A stretch of DNA of 64,000 nucleotides from Flaveria trinervia (GCA_025506515.1 CM046447.1:88539498-88603497); one strand, 5' to 3'. Counted from the stretch's first letter, positions 10,741 to 21,447 are shown. The notes: a model not told the origin generated them from the sequence alone. Numbers and translations: made by a program.

Positions 10741-12560
10741 TTAGGTGTAAATTTCTAGTTAACCCATTTGAGGTTAAGGTTGACATATATAGCATAAAAG
10801 TAATGGGTTGTTCACTTTCACTACTTTAACCCTTTGGAAAAGTTGGACACTTTGTTTATAAGAATGTTTAATGTTATTATAGAAGGAAAACTTTTCATAA
10901 TATATGCTATTGTCACACGAGTAAAAACACTAGAATGACGTGAAGTGTCACGTAGCCAAGACCTACTCAATTAAGGTAACTTACCTAGAAACATGTTTTG
11001 TCTTTTTCTAGAGTGTTTAAAGTTAAAATATTTAGGTGATAACATATTTAATTCTTACATCGTGAATAATGTCTTTATAACTTCATATACGTCCGATATA
11101 TATCTCTGTACCTGTTAGATTAAATCATATCAACATGATACAATAATAGAAGGGTACATCTAACAAACCTTAATATTAAACTCTATAAAGCGTATAAAAA
11201 TGTAAAAATGATTTGACCCGTTTTGTACAAGAGACAAAAGTAAGAGGTGCTACGTGTAAAACACGATAAAGATTAGATTTGAGGGGCCTTTTTTCCCCCA
11301 AGTGTAAGTAAAATACTTAACACCGAAGGAATCTTTAAAGACAAGATATGTCCTCGCTGTTTGTGAAATTATGGATATTACCCCTTCTTGCACGTGACCC
11401 TCACTTGACCTTTGTTGCTAAAAAGAATAGTATAGTGTTCTCTTTTTTTATTAATAAAAATTTTAGGAGTTGGTATCTTTGGCTAATATTTTAGGTTTTA
11501 TGTTTAATTAAAGGGAAATTACATATTTTAACAGATATTTGTATTTAAATAACTATTTAGTTAACTTTTATATAAATATCATCAACTGGTTACACCAAAG
11601 TAATCTAAAAGATGTCACATATATATTTAGTTAAATTATTAACTAGTTAACTTTTTTATAAAATATAATCATTTGGTGACATCAAAAGTATCATTTATCT
11701 ACACGATCTTATTGATTTATATATTACAAAAGGGCGTGGTTAATATCAAAACTAGCATTTGCACAATTTTGTTTTTAAAATAAAGTGTTAATTACATTTA
11801 TTATCCACGGGTTTTGTGTGAATCTTAGGTTTTGATACTAAATTTTTAATAACAAGTTTAGGGTATGTGATTTCAACTTTATAACAAGTATGAGGTCTAA
11901 GGTTAATTAATAATAATTTTTTAAAATTTAAATAAAATGATTAAATTACCTTTTAAAGATTATTTTGGTTATTTTTCTAATTCAGGGATCATTTGTGTAA
12001 TTAACTAAATAATAAAACTAAAACCAACCCCACTCACCCGCCATCCATGGTCTCCATCACCTTACTCACATTTCCGACCACCCCACCGAAAACCACCACC
12101 ATTGCTGACCACCACCATTGCTGACCACCACCACCATCATTTTGTCTTCATCACCATCATGACCTCTTGAAACACCTCTGCCATGTCACTCTCCATTGTT
12201 GGTTTCCTCCATAAATAGTTGTTTTGAATTTAAGGTTTACAAAGATAGGCTCACCCCATCATTATTTCGATCATAAAAGCTCTTGTGGATGACACTGATG
12301 ACAAAGATTAGCCCACCATCCTTTTGATAGTGATCGTTGGACTTAAATCATGTGTTTTTAATATAACTATAGAATTAACATTTATATAAAAATGTAACCA
12401 TATGATTACACTAATGACATGAGTGGTGCACTAACTAGGTCAACACTTGAAGCAAACTAACGAAGCCAACTTCTACAGCTAAAGGACGATGTAGCTGAAA
12501 AACATATTTTCAATGGTGTCATGCACATTATCTAGAGTCGTCACAATACATAAATAAAAC
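10741..12560. other. AT-rich intergenic DNA, no gene seen
   Basis: No reading frame with recognisable features. A short CCACCA / ATTGCTGACCACC repeat occurs at about 12080-12145. Confidence 0.5.
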
Positions 12561-12627
12561 ATCACACCAACAATAATAATAATATAGGAAAGAGAGTTAT
12601 TGTCTCTTTATGGATTTTGGCCCTTCA

Positions 12628-12765
12628 TTAGAAAGTGGTACAAACCATTCCTATACTATAGAAAAAGAGTTTAGTCTACTATATGTCGCGTGATGGAAGC
12701 CACCTAAGGTTGTTTTGAGTAGGAATTTGTTCCTATATAGGGATGCCTTTAACATCCTAGGTTAT
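12628..12765. repeat. Satellite-like unit, copy 1, left part
   Basis: This stretch aligns with 16610-16693: both carry CCTAAGGT, then TTG-TCC-TATAT, GGAT-CCTTTA and ATCCTAGG or GTCCTAGG in the same order. The unit is broken at 12765 by a MITE and resumes at 15229. Confidence 0.6.
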
Positions 12766-13027
12766 AATGGCAGAGCTTAAAAACTCTTGTATGGGGACGG
12801 GGGCGAAAATAATTTTTGTTAAGGGGGGCGAACTCGAGTTTTATATAAAAATTTAAATTACCGGACCTAAAATTTTGTAACGCCCCGAATAAAGTCTAAA
12901 CGAGCCAATTAATAGTAATGGGCTTAGCCAAGATTAGTTAAAGAAAATAAGTGAGTAATGGAGTATGGACCGAGTAGACTTCGCGGGTTATGTGTTTGGC
13001 GAGTTTAAAGGTCCCGGGAACGTCCGG

Positions 13028-13037
13028 TATATATAAA
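13028..13037 (+). promoter_or_regulatory. Probable TATA box of the solo LTR
   Basis: TATATATAAA lies 152 bases into the LTR and is followed by a leader rich in GAGAGA (from about 13086). Its place fits the U3/R border of a retrotransposon LTR. Confidence 0.5.
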
Positions 13038-13504
13038 TGAATCAGTTTGAGCAGCTTTCATTTGCAACTCAACATCTAATTTCTAGAGAGAGAGTAGAGA
13101 GAGAAAGTGGAGAGGAGGTGAAGATTTAAGGTTCGGTTGATCACGGGATTGAAGATCGGTATTCGTGGGCATCCAAACAACAAGAAAACACTAAGAATCC
13201 AGGTAAGAAACATCATTTAAGGGCTTGGGTTTTTAAAAGTGGTAAAGATTCGCTCAAAACTCACGTTTTTATGTAAGAAACATGTAAAAAGCTTAGATAG
13301 CGTATTAGGTGATAAACCAAGGTTTCGGATGTAAAAGATTGAAGTTTCGGGTAAAAATAAGTTGGTTCGTAATTTTCAGCCCATTTTGCAAAACTGGGTG
13401 TTCATCCAGTGAAATTATGTACTCGTCCAGCGAAACTATAGTTTTGCAGGTAGTTTCCCAGACATGGCTATAAACGAAAGTTGGGTGAAACTAGCAGCAA
13501 AACT

Positions 13505-13610
13505 GGCAACGAAGATGGCAGCGAAACTGTCAGCGAAGATGGCAGCGAAACTGTCAACGAAGATGGCAGCGAAACTGTCAGCGAAGATGGCAGCAAAACT
13601 GCTAGCGAAA
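13505..13610. repeat. 24-bp tandem repeat inside the solo LTR
   Basis: Units of GCGAAGATGGCAGCGAAACT plus four bases repeat about four times with few changes. Repetition opens several frames on both strands (Ala/Lys- or Glu/Asp-rich); I regard these as artefacts, not genes. Confidence 0.8.
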
Positions 13611-15228
13611 TTAGCAGCGAAACTGCTGATCATGCAGAGAAATTAGCAGCGAAATTAACAGAAATTAACTCCTTTGAGTCTTAACTTATCTGCAGGCTGT
13701 GTAGTGCGACCTTTGCTTTGAAAGCTTGATTGAGAAGCTATTCATCGAGTCCAGGTGAGTTCTAGATCTCTTATTTTAAAGGTTTTAAACTTTTTACGGG
13801 CTGAAAATGCATACTAAATATACACTTTAAATGACCAAGATTTTAAGGGGTTTCAACCGGAAGATCGATTTTTCTATAAGGAAATGTGCTATATAAAAGT
13901 GTTAAAATGAAAATTTTTCACGCTGACCTGGCAACGCGACCCCAGCTAAGGGCATTGCCCCTTGGAGCCCACTAGGGGTTGCTGCCCCTAGGACCCCGCT
14001 GTCCGGGGCTGCCGCCCCCGAACCCTTGTTGTCCCACGAAGGATCAGTTATGTTTGATGATAACTTATGCTTATGGTGCATATGTATATGTATGTGAATG
14101 TATGACGCATGATGTTTATGATGATGTGATGGTATATGTTATGTATGATGATGTGGTGATATTATGCTTATGTATGATATGTTTTCTTATGTTCCGTACT
14201 ACATATTATGTGTTGTGATTATGATAATGAACGTAAAGTATTATCTTAACGAAGTGAAAGATTTAAGATAATGAAAGGGGGAAACATAATGAATGAATGA
14301 ATGAAAGCCTTGCAAGCAAATGAAAGTAGGTTCACAACTCATAGAGAGTTGTCAGCTCAACTGTGTGTTTATAGCGTGTGATTTTGGCTAACTCATAAGG
14401 GTTCATACACATAGTAGGAGTTAGTCTTGGTGACTGCTCCAATAAGTGCGATTTGGTAATTACTGTGTGTTATGTAGCGTGCGATTTTGGCTAACCATAA
14501 GAGTTCACACACACAGGGGAGTTAGTCTTAGTGACTACTCTATATGTGCAACATGGGGTCCTTGTCGCTTAACCCTAGACTGTATAGCTTTTTGCTCAAG
14601 AGGGGGGGTTAAGCATACGATAGGACCTAGATAGAAATGAAAGATAATAAATGTACGTAAAGTACGAAATGTGCTATAAGTACGAAATGTTCGAAACGTG
14701 CGATATGTACAAAATAAACGATGAAAGAAGATAATAACTATTACCTTGATGTACGTATGATGTGTGATCATGCGCGATAGTAAAGAAAATGTTTTAATGA
14801 ATGAAAGGTAATTATAATATTTATAAAACTAGAACTCACTCAGCAATGCTGACTTTTATGCATTTTCTAGTTGGCAGGTAATGGTTGCTGAGGATGGCAT
14901 AGGGCAGCTACTTGGCTCTTTTTGGATGGCATTCTTTTGTATAACGTTTTTGCATTGTAATACGAATGAACGATATTTTGTAATGAACGATGTATTATTT
15001 TGCAAAAGTGTTTATTTAAGGAATTGAAATGTTTGTTTAAAGTGATTTCGCTACATGATTTTAGTAAAGTTAATGTATTATATGTTTTATGTGCAATGAT
15101 TGACCAGCTGTGAGCGTCCCGGGAACGTGGCCTTACAAATTTACACTACCGGACTAAAGTTTAATACTACTGACGAAAAAAAGAGGGGGGGCGGCCCCCC
15201 TCCTCGGTCTTAACTATGCTCCGCCATT

Positions 15229-15410
15229 GCTATGTTAATCATCTTATCCCTTAACACATAAACTTGACATTGTCGATCATTTATTTTCATTATCACCACA
15301 AATAATAGTTATCTTATTGCATGATAGAGGCTAGTCATATGAGGCCTCTTGCGGTAAGACTAATAGGGCTTCATGTTAGAAGTAAGCCTGATTATCCCTA
15401 AACCAACATG
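15229..15410. repeat. Satellite-like unit, copy 1, right part
   Basis: It continues copy 1 after the MITE. Shared order with 16705-16870: ATCATCT, CCCTTAACA, CGA-CATTT, TTCATT, then CGGTAAGAC and ACTAATAG. Confidence 0.55.
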
Positions 15411-15427
15411 AGTTTTTTATTTTGATT

Positions 15428-16170
15428 TGCTACCCCCCGCCGTGATTGAATGAGAATGGATAAAAGGCTTGTGGGATTGAAGTGAGGGGAAGGGATGGTT
15501 ATATTTCTGGGATCGAACTCCGGGTGAATATGAAGCGCATGGATGCAAGTTAGGCCTGGAATGAAAGACAATTCCATAACCGCTTTGTCTACGAACAAAG
15601 AAGCTATAAGTAATGCAACTATGAATCTCATGGAGAGTTCGATATTGGTTCAGGATGAACACTTGCAGCATGCTTAACACATGCAAGTCCGACAGGAAGT
15701 GGTGTTTCCAGTTGCGGATGGGTGAAGTAACGCGTAAGAACCAAGGCGATGATCAGTAGCTAGTCCGAGAGGATGATCAACCATGCTAGGACTAAGACAC
15801 AATCCAGACTCCTACGGGAGGCAGCAATGGGGAATTTTCCGCAATGGGCGAAAGCCTGACGGAGCAATGCCACGTAGAGGTAAAAGGCCCACGGGCTGTG
15901 AACTTCTTTTCTCGGAGAAGAAGCAATGATGGTATGTGGGGAATAAGCATCGGCTAGTTCTGTGCCAGCAGCTGCGGTAATATAGAGGATGCAAGCGTTA
16001 TCCAGAATGATTAGGCGTAAAGCATATGTATGTGGCTTTTTAAGTCCGCCGTGAAATCCCAGGGCTCAACTATTGACAGACGGTGGAAACTACCAAGCTG
16101 GAGTATGGTAGGGGCAGAGTGAATTTCCAGTGGAGCGGTGAAATGCGTAGAGATCGAAAAGAACACCAAC
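15428..16170 (+). pseudogene. rrn16: Plastid rrn16 fragment in nuclear DNA (NUPT)
   Basis: The sequence is the plastid 16S rRNA gene and its upstream spacer. The gene part starts with TCTCATGGAGAGTTCGAT at 15626. Diagnostic 16S blocks are visible: ACTCCTACGGGAGGCAGCA (about 15809), GTGCCAGCAGC (about 15961, the 530 loop, here with a T change after it) and GTGAAATGCGTAGAGAT (about 16137). About 130 bases are missing after GTAACGCGTAAGAACC (near 15740), where the text jumps to AAGGCGATGATCAG, and the gene stops at about 16170, near its middle. Many differences are C-to-T or G-to-A, as expected for decay of methylated DNA. It cannot make functional rRNA. Confidence 0.9.
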
Positions 16171-16510
16171 AAGAACCCGACCCAATATTATTAAAATAAT
16201 AGAGGAAGCAAAACCAAGTCAAGATTATACGGATCAACCTCTTTTTTGCGCCAAAGATCTTACCATTTTCGAAAGAACTAGATTTCCATCTCTTTTTCAT
16301 TTCCATTCAAGAGTTCTTATGTGTTTCCACGCTCCTTTGAGACCCCGAAAAAAGGACAATTCATTTTCTTAGGAACACATACAGGATTTGTCACTACAAA
16401 AAGGATAATAGTAACCCCACCATTAACTACCATTAACTACTTCATTTATGAACTTCATAGTAATAGAGATACATGTCCTACCGAGACAAAATTGAGCACT
16501 CAACCTCTCA
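16171..16510. other. Second plastid-like fragment joined to the rrn16 piece
   Basis: From AAGAACCCGACCC onward the text no longer matches rrn16. Its style and phrases (GAGTTCTTATGTGTTTCCACG, then GAGACCCCGAAAAAAGGACA, then CATGTCCTACCGAGACA) resemble plastid inverted-repeat spacer DNA, but I cannot name the locus. A short plus-strand frame (16321-16515) is probably non-coding. If plastid, two separated plastid segments were joined before or during insertion. Confidence 0.5.
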
Positions 16511-17084
16511 CCTAGACTATATATGTTGTAGAAACAAACATAGAAGCATAACTTAGCCAAACATATCACATAATTTTATATATTTTCAAGAGGTACAATT
16601 ATAGTCCTAGATTAATACATAGGTAGCACGATGCAAACCGCCTAAGGTCATATTAAGCACAAATTGCTCCTTATATTAGGATACCTTTAGCGTCCTAGGC
16701 ATATCATCTCTGCCCTTAACAAGTACATTTGATACTCTCGACCATTTCTCTTCATTGAAACTTCAAAGAATAGCTAGTTTATACTCGTGTTGAAGACTGA
16801 TCGCAATAAGCATCCTCATACGGTAAGACACTAAGACTAATAGTTCTTTCATCTTAGTAGTATTTTTCTCACATTTGAAGAACAAAGAATGATTAACCTA
16901 TCACCTAGCATAAAATCTTGTAGTAACAAACATCCAAGCATAACTTAGCTACAGATATTACATATTTTTTAATATATATTAAATAGTCCTAAGTGTACAA
17001 TTATAGTCCTAGAAACTAACATGTGAACATTTTAATGCTTAAGATAAAATTATAGTACCATTGTACAATCAATATGGTAGTTTA
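16505..17084. repeat. Satellite-like unit, copies 2 and 3 (period about 385 bp)
   Basis: The phrase TCACCTAG, then GTAGAAACAAACAT, GCATAACTTAGC and ACAATTATAGTCCTAGA begins at about 16509 and recurs at about 16895, giving a period near 386 bp. Copy 3 is cut at 17084 by the LTR of element A. Confidence 0.6.
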
Positions 17085-18551
17085 TGTTGGATCAAGAAGA
17101 AGACTGGTACAATCAAAACCAGGTCACTTAAGCTATTTTGAAACAACTAATAAAGGACTTCCGAAGCTAAGTGTGGAACTTCCGAAGGAAAAAGAGTTCT
17201 TCCGAAGACAAAGTGCAAGATTAACTTCCGATGACAAACTTTACTTCCGAAGACAAAGAATTCACTTCCAAAGATCAAGACTTAGAAGAAAAGATCATAA
17301 GTCAACTTTTGAAGTATGAAGAAAAGAAGAAGTCCTCAAGCCTCGAAAGAAGTAGCCTCTTCCGAAGTATAAGTGGCTTTGGAAGAACTTATTCTTCCAA
17401 AGCCATTTAACCTTAGGAAGACACTACTATGAACCAGTGGACATAAGTATGGTCTCTGACACTCCGTTGCAGACCTCTAAGATACTACATAGCGTATTCT
17501 CAAAAGCCATGTAGTTGACCATACTTTATTCCACTGTTCACCTTTATCAGTTAGTACGGTTACCAACTTTAGTTGGTGACAAAAGGTAAGTCATGGACAT
17601 GTCATGACTACCATATCTTAGATAAGACATTATCTAAGATACCTTAAACTGTAAATTTGTAGTATTTGCTTTAGTTAGAGGATTCCAGTTGTTATCAAAG
17701 TATATCCTGTGAAGCCCGCTGGATTGGTAGACATCCGAGCGTGTTCTTGACGAAAGGATAAACAACAGCAAAAACCAAGAGACAATCAATAACACAAACT
17801 ATAATTAAATGGTTTCATTGATAAAACCTAATGATTACAAGCTCGTTACAACATAAGAATCAAGATTCTTTTCAAGGGGAGATCGAGCATGATCTCCCCT
17901 CTCATCTGGAAGCCCTAGGCCCCGGTCAAACTCCTCTCAAAACCCTTATCTCTCTACACATTGAAACTGACTATATAGGCCTCAACCCATATTAGATGGG
18001 ACTGGGCCCATTCGTGCGATTGGACCATGCGTATGGTTCAATCGTACGACTGGACCATGCGTATGGTTCAATTCGTACGACTGGACCATACTTATGGTTC
18101 AGTCTTAGGAATGTCCCAATCGCATCTCTCTGTCGCACGACAGGTCCATTAGCATGGCTCAGTCGTACGACTGAATCTCAATCGCATATGCTCCTACGAA
18201 TGACCCAGTTTCATGTGTTTACAACATATCAGGTGTATTACATTAAGCCTAAACTATTTGAGAAGCGGCGAACATACTATATATGACTATATATGCTCCA
18301 ACATATCCGGCTGTAGGTAGTAGTATATATAGTTTCTTATAGTAACTCATGTAACATGCTTGTAAGAGTCTTGTAATACTTTGAGTTGAGAAGTAATATA
18401 TGCAAGTACCTTGAAAATTATTTCTTTGTGTTTTTTGTTACTTATTATATTATTATCAACTCTGAGAAGAGAATTTGCTTCATCTGATCCATGTGTAGTA
18501 TAAGTGAATTTGAGAGAGAACCAAGTGTTAAGTGACAAAACCGATCCTACA
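17085..18551 (+). repeat. 5' LTR of element A, interrupted
   Basis: It starts TGTTGGATCAAG and ends CCGATCCTACA. Without the insertion at 17708-18303 it is about 866 bp, close to the 842 bp of the 3' LTR. The U3 part (17150-17420) is packed with CTTCCGAAG motifs. A TATA-like TATATATAG lies at 18324-18332, just downstream of the nested insertion. Confidence 0.9.
17708..18303 (-). mobile_element. Solo LTR, 596 bp, related to element C
   Basis: TGTGAAGCCC...CTCCAACA ends are flanked by the perfect 5-bp duplication TATCC (17703-17707 and 18304-18308). The 3' LTR of element A at about 35230 shows the uninterrupted site. It contains AGTCG-NN-CGACT palindromes, for example AGTCGTACGACT at 18161-18172, as in the LTRs of element C, and in the same orientation, so it is read as minus strand. 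A TATA-like CTATATAG sits at about 17971. Confidence 0.9.
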
Positions 18552-18553
18552 AT

Positions 18554-18565
18554 TGGTATCCGAGC
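18554..18565 (+). promoter_or_regulatory. Primer-binding site of element A
   Basis: TGGTATCCGAGC, two bases after the LTR, differs at one base from the initiator tRNA-Met complement TGGTATCAGAGC that most plant copia elements use to start minus-strand DNA synthesis. Confidence 0.8.
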
Positions 18566-18640
18566 TTCTTAGGCTCTTAATTGTGAGATCTTACCATCCT
18601 AATCAAACTGTTTTTAACTTCTCCCTACACCACACTCAAT

Positions 18641-19363
18641 ATGGCCCTCAATAAGTCTGAAGTAGAGATGGGAACGATGACTAAAGCTCCCATCATTACC
18701 CTTGAAAACTTTAGGTCATAAAGCAGACGCATGGGAGGCTTCATCAGGTATCAACATAACAAGATGTGGCAATATATTATCAATGGCCTGTATAAACCTA
18801 AGGTGGCAGCATCCGGTGGAAACGGTGCCATGATAGAGAAAGCCGTTGAAGATTACTCTGATGAGGACCAAAAGAAGATGGACATTGATAACAATGCAAT
18901 GACTATTCTTATGACTGCAATACCCAACTCCATCATGGTGGGGTTTGAGCATTACAAGTCAGCCAAAGAACTATTTGATGCACTTGCTCAGTTTTACTCT
19001 AGTTCTAATGACTCCATGAAGGACTCACTAAAGCAACAGTTTGATAACTTCACCTATATTGCTGGAGAGACTCTCAGTCAACAATATTTCAGGTACATGG
19101 ATCTCATTTCTTCCCTTCAGTCTGTGGGAATTACTCCTGAACTTAGAGACCTCACTAGAAAGTTCATGAGTGCTCTCCCTAATGAATGGATGTTCTACTA
19201 TGTCTCTATCAAGAGGACAGCAAATCTGAACACCCTCACCATGACCAAACTCTATGGCATCCTTGATAGATACCGTTTGGAAATGGAAAGCAAAAAAGGC
19301 CATCAGACAAGTACACCCTTGAGTCTTCCTGCTATCAACGCTTTGATGGTCGCTAAGGCTTAG
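18641..19363 (+). pseudogene. gag: Element A gag, N-terminal part
   Basis: The reading starts at ATG 18641 and hits an in-frame TAA at 18719-18721, where element B has an intact codon; it then stays open from 18731 to a TAG at 19361. The protein has the copia gag core (UBN2-like): FEHYKSAKELFDAL, SQQYFRYMDLISSL and LTRKFMSALPNEW occur in the usual order. Gag forms the cytoplasmic particle that packages the element RNA. Element B carries the same protein at 47349-48113, which helps define the start. The early stop makes this copy non-functional. Confidence 0.85.
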
Positions 19364-20515
19364 TACCCACACAACCTCAACAGTACTCGACTTACACCCA
19401 GCAGCCATCCTGTTCATCTGGACCATACATTACATTTCCTGAGACTCTAAGGTCTCAGCAGGCTCAACATAGTTCCTTTTAAGACAGTTGTGCCTTTGTC
19501 TCAAGAAATGGACACCATAGTGATTATCAGTACTGCTTTGATTGATCTAGAGTGCTTCATTCCAGATGATGTGGAGTATGTGGACATAGTCCAACAAATG
19601 GCTCTCTTAACCTACAAAGCGAAGAAGTTCTTCAAGAGAACTGGAAGGCAATTTCCCCAAAACCCAACCAATAGCAAATTTGGGTTTGACAAAACTAAAG
19701 CCAAAAGTTATAACTGTAACCAACTTGGTCATTTTGCATGGGAATGCAAGGCTCTCAAGTCAAATCCGGGAACCCCACAGGCCTCCACACATCCCTCTAC
19801 ATCAAAGCCCACTAGTAAGTCAACAGAGACAACTACAATGACTCAAGACGTTGACTGGAGCTTTATGGTACATGATCTGACTCCTGCTCAAGCTCTTATG
19901 GCTAGAACAGATGACAATAAGGTATATGAACATCTCTGTACTCCAACATGTATTACTAAGGTTAAACTATATCAGGACTACAATATGGAGTTTAAATCTA
20001 ATATTGAGTCTCTAAATGTTTTAAAATTTGATTTTAAAAGGTTAGAATATGAATATCAAAGAATAATTGAAGAGTTGGAGAAAATTGTGTCCTTGTTAAA
20101 ACACGAACATACAAACCATAAAACTGAAATAAATGATTTAATATCCAAATTGTCTGAGGCTCAAGCCCAACTTGTCACTATTGAGGCTCAAGCCAGGAAG
20201 TATGCCATTTCTGAGCAAAACATCCAAGCTATTATTACATCATCCTCCCACTCCAAAATTTGTTATCAAAACAAAGGAGGGTTGGGGACCAATGAAATTG
20301 CTCCACCACACTCTTATGAGTCTATAAGACAACCAAGGTATGGTACTGAAGATCAAGAGGTCCCATCTGCTGACCTATCTTCACTTGAGTTGAAGAATGA
20401 TGTAATAATAGAGGCCACCATAGGAAAGGAACAGGTAAATCAACCCACTTCTCCCGGTGATGATCAAATCCTAACCACCAAGGTCAGAAGAAAAAGCAGC
20501 AAGAAGAACTACTAA
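19364..20515 (+). pseudogene. gag: Element A gag, C-terminal part with damaged zinc knuckle
   Basis: After a frameshift near 19365-19490 the gag frame resumes and stays open to 20515. A zinc-knuckle region lies at 19706-19747 (YNCNQLGHFAWEC), but the expected first Cys of the CCHC set is Ser (AGT at 19706-19708), so zinc binding should be lost. A Thr/Ser-rich linker follows, then a predicted coiled coil at about residues 155-250 (IEELEKIVSLLKHEH and later heptads). Element B has the same arrangement at 46142-47348. The frame ends early relative to B because of an indel near 20500. Confidence 0.8.
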
Positions 20516-20647
20516 GAAAGTGGTTGAGTCTAAGCTGATGATTGACCCAAAACAAAAAGGTGTATTCATCTCAGCTGGATTCTAGGTGGTAGTAACTCTA
20601 AATCAGGAAAGGGGTGTAGTACTAGCACTCCTGTCCTACCAAAGGAT

Positions 20648-20769
20648 CAGAAGTTAAAGAGAAATGTTGCTGATGAAGAGAAAAAGAACAAGAAACAACA
20701 ATCCTTATCAGAAGTTAAAGAGAAAGGTTGCTGATGAAGAGAAAAAGAACAAGAAACAGCAATCCTCAT
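20648..20769 (+). repeat. 61-bp tandem duplication in gag
   Basis: The segment starting CAGAAGTTAAAGAGAAA occurs at 20648 and again at 20709 with few changes. The period of 61 is not a multiple of three, so the duplication shifts the reading frame. Element B has a single copy. Confidence 0.85.
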
Positions 20770-20930
20770 GTTCCCAGAAGACTAACATTGCATGCATAAT
20801 GTGTGGTCTGCAAAACCATATAGCCAAAGATTGTTATTACAATCCTACTAGCACACATTATGCAAATATATTAAAAGAGAAGAAGTCAGGAAAGGTTTCT
20901 CATTTGGACCCTATCAAATGGTCCAAGTGA
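20664..20930 (+). pseudogene. Element A gag-pol segment with intact second zinc knuckle
   Basis: A Lys/Glu/Gln-rich stretch leads to CIMCGLQNHIAKDC at 20793-20834, which has all four CCHC residues at the correct spacing (C-x2-C-x4-H-x4-C). Zinc knuckles of this type bind the element RNA. It is the second such motif; the first, about 1.1 kb upstream, is damaged. Element B has the same motif intact at about 45970-46020. The segment is out of frame with its neighbours because of the duplication just upstream. Confidence 0.8.
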
Positions 20931-20985
20931 TGAAAAAGGGAAAGTTGGTTTCCAAAGCAAGGTTGCTTTCTATAATAAAGTCCTT

Positions 20986-21128
20986 CTTCCGAAGGGAAAA
21001 TGGCTTTGTAAGCTACAACTATCAAGAATCATAAGAACAAAGAGTTCCCTTGAAACCATTCTAGAAGAAGACTACTTCGGAAGAAAGGGTGGTGAAGGCT
21101 TCTTCCGGAAAGAAAGAAGCTTCGGAAG
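20986..21128 (+). repeat. CTTC-N-GAAG cluster in the protease linker
   Basis: CTTCCGAAG at 20986-20994, CTTCGGAAG at 21075-21083 and 21120-21128, plus degenerate copies between. The same motif fills the LTR and the pol-ORF3 spacer. Confidence 0.8.
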
Positions 21129-21447
21129 AATGCCATGCTGTAAATGCTTCAAGAAGCTTATCCTCCATGATCAACCAAAAGATGGATTGGAAGATCAAGA
21201 AAGATGTTGCAGCCCAAACCTCTTCTTCAGAGACATCCATTGAACCCCCATGCTTAAAATTTGGTTCAATTATGTCACTATCATTGGAAGAACCCAAGAC
21301 CAACAAGGCTTGGGTTTCCAATCAAAACTAATCATCTCATCTTATATGCAAGGACATCCATATGATAAGAATAACAATGTTTGGATTGTAGATAGTGGAT
21401 GCTCCAGGCACATGACAGGGAACATATCTCTCCTCCTACAATTTTAA
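21089..21447 (+). pseudogene. Element A aspartic protease
   Basis: One frame (21089-21331) carries a Ser-rich linker ending KTNKAWVSNQN. A second frame (to 21447) then carries WIVDSGCSRHMTGN, the copia protease active site, with the catalytic Asp in D-S-G at 21391-21399. A frameshift therefore separates linker and active site. Family role: cleaves Gag-Pol inside the particle. The C-terminal half of the protease is degraded, with a stop at 21447 and more stops up to 21600. Confidence 0.8.

Larger units (their letters stand above)
12876..15137 (+). mobile_element. Solo LTR, 2262 bp, TGTAAGGCC family
   Basis: It starts TGTAACGCCCCG and ends GTGGCCTTACA, with LTR-type TG...CA ends and a perfect 5-bp target duplication AATTT (12871-12875 and 15138-15142). 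No internal region or second LTR is present, so it is a solo LTR left by recombination between the LTRs of a former element. Its last 600 bases match 1-602, and its 3' end matches the reverse-oriented copies starting at 26780 and 63352. Such length and TGTAACGCCCC-type ends fit Ty3/gypsy chromoviruses, by inference. Confidence 0.88.
12766..15228. mobile_element. Small MITE (about 196 bp) split by a solo LTR
   Basis: The left end AATGGCAGAGC (12766-12776) and the right end GCTCCGCCATT (15218-15228) are inverted repeats matching over 10 of 11 bases. Flanking GTTAT and GCTAT could be a 5-bp target duplication. The paralogous unit at about 16690-16715 lacks the insert and shows the expected empty site, supporting the borders. 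The solo LTR 12876-15137 lies inside it. Superfamily not assigned. Confidence 0.6.

Noticed and set aside
7559..12560. A host gene in the largest stretch free of annotated elements
   Set aside because: No frame with domain-like composition, and no convincing exon series on either strand.
13436..13684. Several overlapping open frames on both strands, Ala/Lys-, Ala/Phe- or Asp/Glu-rich
   Set aside because: They are produced by a 24-bp tandem repeat inside a solo LTR; the period is a multiple of three, so all frames stay open.
15626..16170. A functional rRNA gene or bacterial contamination
   Set aside because: It is truncated, has a large internal deletion and many transitions, and is flanked by plant repeats, which fits a nuclear plastid insert.
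15398..16306. Four minus-strand frames across the plastid fragment
   Set aside because: Antisense of plastid 16S rDNA and spacer, not protein-coding.
17159..17420. CTTCCGAAG as heat-shock elements
   Set aside because: Heat-shock elements need TTC and GAA separated by two bases; here the spacing is one, so the match is not proper.
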